Assembly (NCBI GenBank): GCA_963812795.1
Contig: CAWEWG010000007.1
Location: 62,001-126,000, forward strand
Reading direction: 5' to 3'
Source of the DNA: Hyphomicrobium_A sp963812795
Lineage (GTDB): Bacteria; Pseudomonadota; Alphaproteobacteria; Rhizobiales; Hyphomicrobiaceae
DNA: 64,000 nt
In this document: positions 8,974 through 16,357 of the stretch, piece after piece
How positions within the stretch are numbered: position 1 is the stretch's first letter
How the letters are laid out: every line of letters begins with the position of its first letter
Program-made: the position numbers and the translations under genes
Notes under the pieces: generated by a model
What the model saw: the letters and a program-made list of their open reading frames with translations, nothing else
Database searches by the model: none
What the model was told of the DNA's origin: nothing

Positions 8974-9657
8974 CTAACGGGCGACGAGCAGCGAGCACTC
9001 GTCCGACAACTGGGTTACCAGAAAGGCCACCTGCGTGCGGTTGGTGGCATTGAGCTTCTTCATGATATTGCGCACGTGCACCTTCACCGTGCTCTCGCGC
9101 ATGTTGAGCTCGTAGGCGATAATCTTATTAGGTTTCCCTTGCCGCAGAGCATCGATCACCGCGGTCTGCCGCGTCGTGAACAGGCCATTGCTCTTTTGCA
9201 CGTCAGCTTGTGCCTCCGGTGCGTGATGAGCGGCGATCAAGCTGCTCGCCGGAACAAAGGTGCCTCCCGCACGAACGAGATCCATGGCCTGCATGGCCGT
9301 GTGTAGCGAAAAGCTTGTCGGAAGGTAGCCACGAACCTTCTTGGCGAGCATCTGGACAATGGCGTTTGGATCTTCGTTGTCAGAAACGATCACGACGGGA
9401 CTATCGACAGCTTGAGCCGAGAGTTGTTCCACTTCGGCCAATGCGTCCGTCTGCACTATCCCGCATTGGTACAAAACGACGAGGGAGGGGTTGGTAGCGC
9501 ATTCGCCGTCGACCCACTCATCCAAAGAGGCGAAGCACTCAGGGGATATGCCGCGCTCGTCCCTGAAAACGCGTGCCCAGAATTCGCGTGTCATCGTTTG
9601 TCGGGCGATAACGACAACGCGATCATCGTGCAACCATAGCTTTGTTGGCAGACCCAT
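8974..9657 (-). CDS. LuxR/NarL-type response regulator
   Basis: About 227 residues from the ATG at 9657, chosen for its GAGG site; a longer in-frame start has none. The N-terminal half folds like a receiver (VVVIARQTM, LVVLYQCGI, PVVIVSDNED, KKVRGYLPTSF), but the expected phospho-acceptor Asp after strand 3 is not evident, so activity may not depend on phosphorylation. The C-terminal LuxR helix-turn-helix is clear (LFTTRQTAVIDALRQGKPNK, then STVKVHVRNIMKKL). Target genes unknown; it sits amid stress-type genes. No histidine kinase gene is nearby. Confidence 0.85.
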   Translation of the reverse strand: MGLPTKLWLHDDRVVVIARQTMTREFWARVFRDERGISPECFASLDEWVDGECATNPSLVVLYQCGIVQTDALAEVEQLSAQAVDSPVVIVSDNEDPNAIVQMLAKKVRGYLPTSFSLHTAMQAMDLVRAGGTFVPASSLIAAHHAPEAQADVQKSNGLFTTRQTAVIDALRQGKPNKIIAYELNMRESTVKVHVRNIMKKLNATNRTQVAFLVTQLSDECSLLVAR

Positions 9658-10042
9658 CTTGGGACCTCGCAGGGACAGTGATACCCTCAGTGCCCGGATG
9701 TGCAAGCCTCGGACCAAGAGTAGTCACGACGTGGGAAGGCGCGGAGTTTAACCTTACGCGGTGACGTGACTTCACCACCGCGGTTCGTCGGTTCGACGGC
9801 CGCTACTGACACTTAGCGGACGTCGCGTTTCGCGCGCAATGTCTGCTCCTGACGTCCCTCGCTTTGCGCCACGAGTCGAACACGGGTAAGTCTTGATCCA
9901 CGTCGAATTTCCGCCCGTCGCCGTCATCCCCGATGAGTCGTGGTGCGACGTTATATGGAGAGACGATTTCGCCGCGGGATTGGTCGCAGCGTCTTTCCTT
10001 TGCGCCGGCGACGCCTGCCGCCCCGCACCCAGCCGTCGCACA
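9658..10042. other. Intergenic region with a degenerate palindromic repeat
   Basis: Around 9790-9860 there are degraded arms (acttagcggacgt, aatgtctgctcctga) of the palindromic repeat also found at 5.5 and 15.5 kb. A plus-strand frame over 9895-10070 has plausible codon use but no convincing start, so I do not call it. Confidence 0.5.
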
Positions 10043-10681
10043 CTAGAGCGGAAAGAACTCGTTACGTGAGTGATTGAGCACGGACAGCGTGCCGGAAGCG
10101 ATATCGAAGTAGGCCCCGTGCAGCGACAGCCGGCCCTTGTTTTCCGCGTCGGCGATGAACGGAAAAGTGCGCAGGTGCTTGATCGACGTCTTAACGCCTT
10201 CCCTCTCCAACGCGGACAGACGCTCGCTGTGCGGGGCACTCGGGTGCGCGGCAAGCACTCTGCGGCGCGCATCGTCGAGCATCGACATCCAGCGCGAGAT
10301 GAACTGCGCCTCGGTCTGAATGGCGGCGCTCTGGTCGAGAGCAGCTGTGACGCCGCCGCAGCCCGAGTGACCCATAACGATGAGGTGCTTGATGCGCAGG
10401 TTGAGCACGGCGAACTCGATCGCCGAGCTGACGCCGTGGAACTTGCCTCCCGTCTCGTACGGCGGCACTAGGTTGGCGACGTTGCGTACAACGAACAACT
10501 CGCCGGGCATGGCGCTGAAGATGGTTTCCGGGTCAACGCGGCTGTCGCTGCAGGAGATGACCATCGCCTCGGGCGTCTGCCCGTAGGTTGCCAGCTCCTC
10601 ATATTCCTCGGCCTTCGGCAGGAAATGCCGATGATGGAAGCGGCGGAAGCGGTCGGCGAGTTTTTCGGGGAAGCTGCTCAT
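10043..10681 (-). CDS. can: Beta-class carbonic anhydrase
   Basis: Two hundred and twelve residues, the usual beta-class length. Zinc ligands and catalytic dyad are visible: Cys44-x-Asp46-x-Arg48 in CSDSR, and His105 with Cys108 in GHSGCGG. Interconverts CO2 and bicarbonate in the cytoplasm, supplying bicarbonate to carboxylases. It lies 16 bases downstream of the DUF421 gene on the same strand, so the two are probably cotranscribed. Confidence 0.93.
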   Translation of the reverse strand: MSSFPEKLADRFRRFHHRHFLPKAEEYEELATYGQTPEAMVISCSDSRVDPETIFSAMPGELFVVRNVANLVPPYETGGKFHGVSSAIEFAVLNLRIKHLIVMGHSGCGGVTAALDQSAAIQTEAQFISRWMSMLDDARRRVLAAHPSAPHSERLSALEREGVKTSIKHLRTFPFIADAENKGRLSLHGAYFDIASGTLSVLNHSRNEFFPL

Positions 10682-10697
10682 GCCATGCCTAGCCCGG

Positions 10698-11198
10698 CTA
10701 TTTTTGCGCTTTGATCACGCTCAGACGGCCGTCGCCTTCCAGCCGTGCGACCTTCACGGCGGCGAGATCCTCAACTCCCTCCTCGCGCAGCTGGCCCATG
10801 AGTTCGTCTCTGGTCAGCATTTCCTTGCGCATGTTTTGCTCGATGACCCGCCCGTTCTCGACGAGCTTGAGGGCGGGGGCCTTCAAGATCGGCCGCAGGG
10901 CAGGAAAGCGCCACGCCAACCAGTCGAGCGCGTACTCCCAGCCGACGATCGTGCATACCAAGACCACGCCTTCTGTGACGGAGTTATAGTCCTTGCCCAA
11001 TGCATTCTGCGCCGCATCGGCGATGAGGACGATGACGAGCAGGTCTGCCGGGCCAAAGTGCCCAGCTTGTCGGCGCCCGATGAAGCGCAGGATGGCGAAC
11101 AACGCGAGATACATGATACTGCCGCGGAGCACGACCTCGGCTAAGCCAATAGCCGGCACAAACATCGCGTGCCAATCGACATTGGCCAGATCGCTCAT
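10698..11198 (-). CDS. DUF421 (YetF-like) membrane protein
   Basis: One hundred and sixty-six residues. Two or three N-terminal hydrophobic helices (GSIMYLALFAILRFIG, LLVIVLIADAAQNAL, GVVLVCTIVGWEYAL) precede a cytoplasmic domain carrying the conserved KLVENGRV, MRKEMLTRDELMGQLREEG and VKVARLEGDGRLSVI of YetF/DUF421. Function is not settled; YetF relatives matter in spore envelope integrity in Bacillus. Followed closely by carbonic anhydrase. Confidence 0.88.
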   Translation of the reverse strand: MSDLANVDWHAMFVPAIGLAEVVLRGSIMYLALFAILRFIGRRQAGHFGPADLLVIVLIADAAQNALGKDYNSVTEGVVLVCTIVGWEYALDWLAWRFPALRPILKAPALKLVENGRVIEQNMRKEMLTRDELMGQLREEGVEDLAAVKVARLEGDGRLSVIKAQK

Positions 11199-11242
11199 CG
11201 GCGCCCACCACCGTCTGCCCGGTGCTAACCGGCCCTTGTACT

Positions 11243-12137
11243 TCAGCGGATGCCCACGGAGGGGCGGCGGCGAGACATCACGACGCGCGCAGGGATGTTG
11301 TTGTCACGGTGATGACCACCGCGTTGCGCTGCGTACCAGGCCGCAATCAGACCGACGAGCAGAGCGGTCACCGCCCCAAGTCCGGCAAGCACGGCCGCTT
11401 GTCGCGCCTTCTCGATAGCGTTCTTGGCATCCGCATAGGCTTGGTCTACGCGCTTTTCGGCTTCCGCCTGGGACAGCCCGGTGCGTTCAGCGACGATCTG
11501 GGCCAGGGTTTGCTTTCGCGCCGGGCTGAGTTGACCCGCCGCCGCCGCAGCGACAAGCGTGCGTGAAACTGTGGATCGTGCGTCGGCATCGACTACCGCG
11601 GCGCGCCCGGCCGGAGCCGCGCGGGTCGCCTCAGGTTCACCAGTGGGGGCCGGCGCAGCTTGCGCGACCGAAGCGCCGAACAGCGTATCGACCGCGGGTG
11701 CCACGACGGCTCCACGATCGCCCATGGCGCTAGCCGCGACCTGAGCACTGGTCTGCGCCGCTGTCGAAGCGGCCAAGAACGCCAGCACGCCTCCGGCAAC
11801 GACGCTCAACGACCAGACGAGGAGGCCGTGGATGCCGTCGCGGAACTGCACCTCATCAGAAGCCGCAACATCCCAAGCTGAACGCATGCGGCCGGCGATG
11901 TAACCGCCGATGAGGAACGACAGGATGGGCACGGCGATGGTCCAGAAGACGGCCAACAAACCGGCAAGCCTGCCGTAGGACTCTGAACTCATAGGGCGAG
12001 ACAAGCGACAGGCCGATCGCGGCGCCGGCTGTCAGTAGAACAAACGAGATGGCGCTGGCCGCCAATGCGCCGGCGAACACGGCGCCCCACTCCACATAAC
12101 TGGTGCCAGAGCGAGCTGGCGTGACGACATCCACCAT
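11243..12137 (-). CDS. PhnA-like integral membrane protein (one frame change)
   Basis: The ATG at 12137 follows GGGAG by 8 bases. Sequence order: SYVEWGAVFAGALAASAISF (helix 1), a frame change near 11995, FWTIAVPILSFLIGGYIAGR (helix 2), VWSLSVVAGGVLAFLAAS (helix 3), a periplasmic or cytoplasmic Ala-rich linker with SRTLVAAAAAGQLSP and KRVDQAYADAKNAIEKARQA, then a last helix (LGAVTALLVGLIAAWYAAQR) and a basic tail. Genes like this are labelled PhnA-like in alphaproteobacterial genomes although no phosphonate role is shown. It follows a 24-residue membrane peptide gene and shares its EcfG promoter. A decayed copy of its 3' end lies at 3575-3745. Confidence 0.7.
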
Positions 12138-12155
12138 AGGTGCAACTCCCAAGGA

Positions 12156-12230
12156 TCAGCGCAGCCCAACGAGGCCGAGAACGAACATCACGACGATGAC
12201 CAGGCCGATGAGATAGATAATTTCATGCAT
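12156..12230 (-). CDS. 24-residue membrane peptide
   Basis: Encodes MHEIIYLIGLVIVVMF followed by VLGLVGLR: one hydrophobic helix with a basic end. GAGG lies 10-13 bases before the ATG. An EcfG-like promoter is 36 bases upstream and the PhnA-like gene starts 18 bases after the stop, so the two probably form a stress operon. Short peptides of this pattern recur in Hyphomicrobiales. Too short for most gene finders. Confidence 0.65.
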   Translation of the reverse strand: MHEIIYLIGLVIVVMFVLGLVGLR

Positions 12231-12265
12231 GGCTTGTCTTTACCTCGACGATAACGGTGTCTGCG

Positions 12266-12290
12266 AACGCGCCTTGGACGCGTAGGTTCC
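12266..12290 (-). promoter_or_regulatory. EcfG-type promoter (GGAAC-N16-CGTT)
   Basis: Minus-strand GGAAC (12290-12286), 16 bases, CGTT (12269-12266): exact consensus, directly upstream of the membrane peptide and PhnA-like genes. Confidence 0.75.
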
Positions 12291-12556
12291 ATGCTTTTTG
12301 GTGCCCCCGCTGGTGGGAGCTGTTGAGCGACCTGATCGCTGCGCATTTGATCCAATTGATCCGATAACGACCGGGCGACCGCTCACCGCTGAAGCCGCGT
12401 GAACTATCCCGTCTGCCCCCCTCAGAAGGTGGAGAGGAGACAGCACAGCCTCCGTCAATTGCAGAGCAACTTCGACCAACGAACAATCGGTAGCTCGCAA
12501 GGGGGATTAGGGCCGAGGCACTTATGTGTCCCGGCCATTTTCGACGGTGGCGGCGC

Positions 12557-12916
12557 TTACTTGGCCTTTTCGGCAGCTGAGCTGTTAGCCGGCTTGCCGT
12601 CCATCGGCTCGCCCTTCTTGAATGCGCTCTTTGTGTACTTGTTGCCGTCCTTGGAAATCTTCGTAGTCCAGCCCGTGTCCCAGGTTATGACGGCGGCCGA
12701 GCCCTCTTCCTTCCAAGTGCCGGTCATGCCTTCGGCGTCTCGGTTAGCCTTGGCGGAGCCGTCGCCCGCGAGCGTAATCTCGAAAGCCTTGCCGGCCGTG
12801 TCGGCAACGTTCCACTTGCCTTCGAACTGGCTGGCGGCAAGGCTCGCGACGGCACTCATGGCAAGTACGACAGCCGCCGTGAGGCCGGCGGTCATGAATT
12901 TCCCGATCGTGTGCAT
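12557..12916 (-). CDS. Small exported protein, EcfG-controlled
   Basis: One hundred and nineteen residues. A Sec signal peptide ends around SAVASLAAS; the mature part starts FEGKWNVADTAGKAFEITL and continues with MTGTWKEEGSAAVITWDTGW. The repeated G-x-W-x and T-I-x-L strands look like a small lipocalin-like or META-like beta barrel. GGAGG lies before the ATG. An exact EcfG promoter is 46 bases upstream. Function unknown; periplasmic by prediction. Confidence 0.75.
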   Translation of the reverse strand: MHTIGKFMTAGLTAAVVLAMSAVASLAASQFEGKWNVADTAGKAFEITLAGDGSAKANRDAEGMTGTWKEEGSAAVITWDTGWTTKISKDGNKYTKSAFKKGEPMDGKPANSSAAEKAK

Positions 12917-12961
12917 GGGATTATTCCTCCAGAGTCGGCGTTCTTAGCGCCGTTAACTATC

Positions 12962-12987
12962 AACGTCATTCTGCCGGGCCCAGTTCC
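12962..12987 (-). promoter_or_regulatory. EcfG-type promoter (GGAAC-N17-CGTT)
   Basis: Minus-strand GGAAC (12987-12983), 17 bases, CGTT (12965-12962): exact consensus ahead of the small exported protein at 12557-12916. Confidence 0.75.
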
Positions 12988-13208
12988 TCAAGCTCACAAT
13001 GTCTTTGGATTAGCGCGACGCACCCCGGCGCACTCTCCAACAATTGAATACTGATGTTAGAGCCGAGGCATCTCTGCTGATTGAGTATCGAGCGGATCGG
13101 TGGGGGATGGTGGGTTACGGCACGTCCGCTCTGCACTCTCTAGCGGAAGTCAGCGACCGACCGCGGTCCGTGTGTTTAAGCTCTGACCTAAGACACCGGA
13201 GAGCCCCC

Positions 13209-13454
13209 ATGAACAGCACGGTACGCTTCGAGGGCGTTGGCCCTTTTCATCTACCGGTCGCGCAGGATGCATCCGCGACGGGCCAACCCAATAGCGGAGT
13301 GACCGTCACCTTTCTGCTGGACGTAGGAGGCGGCGGAAAGGAGTTGAGCGCGGTGAACGTGCAGATCAATGCAGACGCAGCTCTGAAGCTCTGCAGCAAT
13401 CTACTTAGAGCAATCGATGAGTCCCTCGGGACAAACGCGCGGGTGGGTCAGTAG
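13209..13454 (+). CDS. Small protein of unknown function
   Basis: Eighty-one residues from an ATG at 13209 preceded by GGAGAG. No signal peptide. Sequence features: FEGVGPFHLPVAQ, then GVTVTFLLDVGGGGKELSAV and an amphipathic helix ALKLCSNLLRAIDES. The pattern suggests a compact alpha/beta fold; no family recognised. It is divergent from the stress genes on its left. Confidence 0.55.
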   Translation: MNSTVRFEGVGPFHLPVAQDASATGQPNSGVTVTFLLDVGGGGKELSAVNVQINADAALKLCSNLLRAIDESLGTNARVGQ

Positions 13455-13721
13455 CTGAGCGGCAAGCTTCATCGCGGCTGCCGTCAATGGATTGTCGAGC
13501 CGACAACCCGGAAGAGACCCGGCGCAACGGACAGCGAACAGTCGGACTCATGGAAGTCGGCTGGCGTCAATTAGTGAACGCCACTAGGCGGCGTCTTCGC
13601 TGACTGGAAGAGCGCTGCCGACTGCCGGCGATAGAACGATCGAGACTGCTGCGCGGAACTTCCCTTCCGTCCGAGTTGGCAGCTTATCTCATAGGACGTC
13701 ACCGGCAGCTCGCCCCAAAGT

Positions 13722-13882
13722 GCTTCGTGAAGTCAGCGCCAGTCTTGCTGTAGATGACGACGCCGTCATCAGCTTTGTGCAAGTTGCGCACGCCAGCCGT
13801 CGTGCTTCACCTGATGAATCCACTTGCGACCGCGAGGCGGCTCACGGCCCAGGACGGGCGCCGAGGGTTCTATGAAGGGCAT
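13722..13882 (-). pseudogene. Fragment of an ATP-dependent DNA ligase (LigD ligase type)
   Basis: From an ATG at 13882: MPFIEPSAPVLGREPP, then WIHQVKHDGWRAQL, which matches the lysine-adenylation motif of ATP-dependent ligases (W-hE-K-DG-R). After a frame change near 13790 it continues HKADDGVVIYSKTGADFTKHFG, the next ligase block. Nothing beyond this is recognisable, so only the N-terminal ~55 residues survive. A remnant, not a working ligase. Confidence 0.6.
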
Positions 13883-13926
13883 ACGTGGCACGGCGGCAAT
13901 TGTAGGGCGCCGATGCACAAAGAAAA

Positions 13927-13953
13927 ACCCCGGCGCGGAGGCTGCGCCGGGGT
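13927..13953 (-). terminator. Strong intrinsic terminator hairpin
   Basis: Perfect 10-bp stem ACCCCGGCGC / GCGCCGGGGT with a 7-base loop. On the minus strand it is followed by TTTTTCTTT. No protein gene lies just upstream on that strand, so it may end a small RNA. Confidence 0.7.
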
Positions 13954-14126
13954 GTTGGGGATCGGACAAGGAAGCCGAAGGGCAGCTTCGCCGGGGAAAC
14001 GACACCACTAACGCACTGGTTCCATCGGCGGCTAATAGTCGTCGCCCAAGCAGCCCCAGTGCGGACCTCCTCGGACGCACCCTCAGCCCGCTTGGTCACC
14101 CGAGCAGTGTTTTTCTTTCTCGACCA

Positions 14127-14152
14127 GGAACGAGCATGTTGCCAGACGAGTT
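14127..14152 (+). promoter_or_regulatory. EcfG-like promoter of csbD (GGAAC-N17-AGTT)
   Basis: GGAAC (14127-14131), 17 bases, AGTT (14149-14152), 35 bases before the CsbD start codon. CsbD genes are typical general-stress targets. Confidence 0.6.
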
Positions 14153-14187
14153 TTGAGCACACCGACAATTACTCGTAGGAGGAAACG

Positions 14188-14388
14188 ATGAATTGGGATC
14201 GCGTCGAAGGCAACTGGAAGCAGTTCACAGGTAAAGCCAAGGAGAAGTGGGGCCAACTCACCGACGACGACCTCGCGCAGATCAACGGCAACCGCGAGCA
14301 GCTCGAAGGCAAGATTCAGGCCCGCTACGGCTATGCCAAGGATAGGGTGAAGCAGGAAGTTGATGACTGGTGCAACAACCTCAAATAA
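14188..14388 (+). CDS. CsbD-family stress-response protein
   Basis: Sixty-six residues, the family's usual size. Begins MNWDRVEGNWKQFTGKAKEK and WGQLTDDDL, the CsbD hallmark, and continues as two helices with a QARYGYAKD core. GGAGGAAACG precedes the ATG. CsbD proteins are small, abundant, hydrophilic helical proteins induced by general stress; their biochemical role is unknown. An EcfG-like promoter and a good terminator make this a self-contained unit. Confidence 0.93.
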   Translation: MNWDRVEGNWKQFTGKAKEKWGQLTDDDLAQINGNREQLEGKIQARYGYAKDRVKQEVDDWCNNLK

Positions 14389-14406
14389 CAGCCCCTCCAA
14401 AAGTTG

Positions 14407-14437
14407 GCCCCGCCGGAGTAGTCCAGCGGGGCTTTTT
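14407..14437 (+). terminator. Intrinsic terminator after csbD
   Basis: Stem GCCCCGC / GCGGGGC (14407-14413 and 14426-14432) followed by TTTTTC, 19 bases past the csbD stop. Confidence 0.85.
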
Positions 14438-14465
14438 CATTCCAGCTACGGATCGAGGCGCAGCG

Positions 14466-14804
14466 GTGAAAGCACTCACTTCAATTCTGGCTTTGAGTCT
14501 CGCGATCGCGATCGCCGGACCCGGCTTGGCCGAAGGCGAACCGAAGTCCAGGACCGAATGCGCCGACATGAAGGAAATGATCTGGGACAGCGCGACCCAG
14601 ACGTGCAACCCCATTAAGGAGTCACCGACAAAGGATCCCGGGGACACCCCAGCGTCGAGCAGCCCGCCCGGGCAGCCCATCAATTCCGAAACGTCAGATC
14701 GCATGCCTGAAAAGCCGACGCCGTCGGGTTTCGAACGCGACAGAACCACGCCGGTCGATCCCGCAAGGAAAACCCCGCGAGCCCCAGACGAGATGGAGAA
14801 GTAA
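14466..14804 (+). CDS. Small exported proline/serine-rich protein
   Basis: About 112 residues from a GTG at 14466 with GAGG 7-8 bases upstream. Signal peptide KALTSILALSLAIAIAGPGLA, then a short segment with two cysteines (ECADMKEMIWDSATQTC) probably disulphide-bonded in the periplasm, then a low-complexity tail rich in P, S, T and charged residues. No family recognised. It starts just after the csbD terminator, so it needs its own promoter or read-through. Confidence 0.6.
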   Translation: MKALTSILALSLAIAIAGPGLAEGEPKSRTECADMKEMIWDSATQTCNPIKESPTKDPGDTPASSSPPGQPINSETSDRMPEKPTPSGFERDRTTPVDPARKTPRAPDEMEK

Positions 14805-14856
14805 ACGGGGTGCGCCGGCGCCGATGGCCGGCGAATATTTCGATACCCAGTTTAAC

Positions 14857-15078
14857 AAAAAGCTCCGCGGCTACATCCTTCCTCGTCTCGGCGCTAGGCC
14901 AGATCTAAAACATGCAAGGCGCCTGCGACAGAGGGACTGTCGAGCAGCGCATGCACGGTGATTGACCGCACGTGGCGCCGACGTTCAATCCAAAAGGCCC
15001 AGAAGAGAGGAAACTCCCCCGGGGCCGAGAGGAGCCGGTGCCGATCGCGAGGCCTCGCGGACAGACCGCATATTGAGA
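14857..15078 (-). pseudogene. Internal fragment of a second OpgG/OpgD-like gene
   Basis: Aligns base by base with about 4607-4820 of the first Opg-like gene. Shared blocks include AAGCTCCGCGGCTACATCC and GGGACTGTCGAGCAGCGCAT, and translated blocks SITVHALLDSPSV and FPLFWAFWIER. It then jumps to sequence matching 5360-5480 upstream of the first gene, so about 540 bases, including the entire N-terminal part, are deleted. Frame shifts and a stop confirm it is dead. Confidence 0.8.
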
Positions 15079-15127
15079 GTGAGGCGGGCCGACACCTGAA
15101 CCGCACCTGAACGTGGCGGAATTCAAT

Positions 15128-15208
15128 TTAGATGTGCAGCACACCAAACAACATCAGCAGCACGATAACCGACAGGGGCACGCCGATGAGCCAAAGCAGA
15201 ATGGGCAT
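15128..15208 (-). CDS. 26-residue membrane peptide
   Basis: Encodes MPILLWLIGVPLSVIVLLM followed by LFGVLHI, a single hydrophobic helix. GGAG lies 7 bases before the ATG and an EcfG-like promoter 30 bases upstream. A copy lacking a start codon exists at 5410-5490. Tiny hydrophobic peptides of this kind occur widely in Hyphomicrobiales and are usually unannotated. Confidence 0.65.
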   Translation of the reverse strand: MPILLWLIGVPLSVIVLLMLFGVLHI

Positions 15209-15237
15209 GTGAGCTCTCCAGGTTCGAGTGACTTTTG

Positions 15238-15263
15238 AACATCGGCGGGCGACACATTGTTCC
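15238..15263 (-). promoter_or_regulatory. EcfG-like promoter (GGAAC-N17-TGTT)
   Basis: Minus-strand GGAAC (15263-15259), 17 bases, TGTT (15241-15238), ahead of the 26-residue membrane peptide gene. Confidence 0.5.
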
Positions 15264-15496
15264 CCCCAACATACTGGGATGATCGCTTCGTGTTGGACCA
15301 AGTCCCGTCCATTGCATGGTGAGTGAAGCCGCGCACTCCGTAGTCGCGCCACGAGCGCTGGCAGGCTTCAACAGGAATAGAACGCTCCTTGAAATCTATC
15401 ATCCAGACGGCGTGGAACATTCTGCGTCGCAGTGAAGGCATGTGCCACGGCGTCGTGAGGACGTCGATGCCATCGAGGCTCTTGGATTCTGGCCTT

Positions 15497-15597
15497 AAGC
15501 AGACATTGGCAGCGTGCGGCTCGATGTCCGCTTGTGGCCCTAAGCAGACATACGCAGCGGCACGCTCGATGTCCGCTTCTGGACCCCAAGCGGACAT
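15497..15597. repeat. Cluster of palindromic repeats (ATGTCCGCTT ... AAGCGGACAT)
   Basis: Two inverted pairs: 15524-15533 with 15542-15551 (one mismatch), and 15569-15578 with 15588-15597 (perfect 10-bp arms, 9-base loop), plus a right arm at 15497-15506. Unit spacing is about 45 bases. Translation of such repeats yields spurious peptides like MSA-G-ADIE often seen in rhizobial annotations. Confidence 0.8.
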
Positions 15598-15659
15598 TGT
15601 CTCATCGACGTAGATAGCCCCGCGCGGCGATCGCGCAGATCGTATCGCTGGCGTATCCC

Positions 15660-16357
15660 CTAGTCCCAGGGAACGCTCAACCAGAGCCGACCACCCCAGG
15701 CAGTCAAGTCGTCACTGCCAATACCATCATAGGTCAAGACCGCGCGTCCCGACATGCCGCTGTTCGTGCGGACCATAAGCCCTCCTTCGACCTTCACACG
15801 GAAGTCATCGATGCTGGTCGCCAATCCGCCGACCGTTGTGCTCGAGTCTTGTCGAAATCCCACAAGCCGGTGAACGCCGCGCGCGGTTCTAAGATCGTGC
15901 CGTCGGGACGCTAAATCGGGTAGCCAAACTCGGGGCCAAACATCAGCCTGCCGATGTGCACCGATTGACTTACGACGGTAGAACCCAGCGAATCCACATA
16001 GCTGTCTTGCGTTTCCTCAACGTAGATCACCCCGACGCTCGGCGAGATCCGCAAGCGCTCGACGAACCAGTTGCCGGTGACATTGGCTTTGGCGAGCCAG
16101 CGGTCGGTATCGAAGGAGTCTTTATAGGTGCCTAGCGGGCTTACCTCGTTGTTCGATCGCCCCCACGCTCCTCTGGCGTCGAACAGGATATGCTCGGACA
16201 GCCTCAGGCTCACGTACGGGCCGGCCATCCAACCATCGCCGCTGACATCGGTGTTGAGTTTTTTCGACTCGTCATCCATCCAGTCGAACTGCACAAGAGC
16301 GCCGACGAGGATCCAGGGGTTCACGAGGTAGTCTGCCCCTAAGTAGAGTATGCCGCC
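15660..16357 (-). pseudogene. C-terminal beta-barrel of an autotransporter-type outer-membrane protein
   Basis: Homologous to the barrel of the gene at 61142-62521: ILYLGADYLVNPWILVGALVQFD against VVYLGTRSMVGPDIMVGALA-QFD, GWMAGPYVSLRLSEHILFDARGAWG, and SPSVGVIYVEETQDSYVDS. After a frame change near 15863-15911 it ends with GRLWLSVPWD, close to LQLNVPLGK in the paralogue. Barrel strands and a terminal strand are present, but passenger and signal peptide are missing; instead the frame runs straight from an integrase fragment at 16358. It cannot be exported as it stands. Confidence 0.75.

Noticed and set aside
14083..14400. Minus-strand 105-residue frame opposite csbD
   Set aside because: Mirror of the csbD codons.
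15524..15597. CRISPR-like short repeats
   Set aside because: Only two or three palindromic units, no regular unique spacers and no cas genes.
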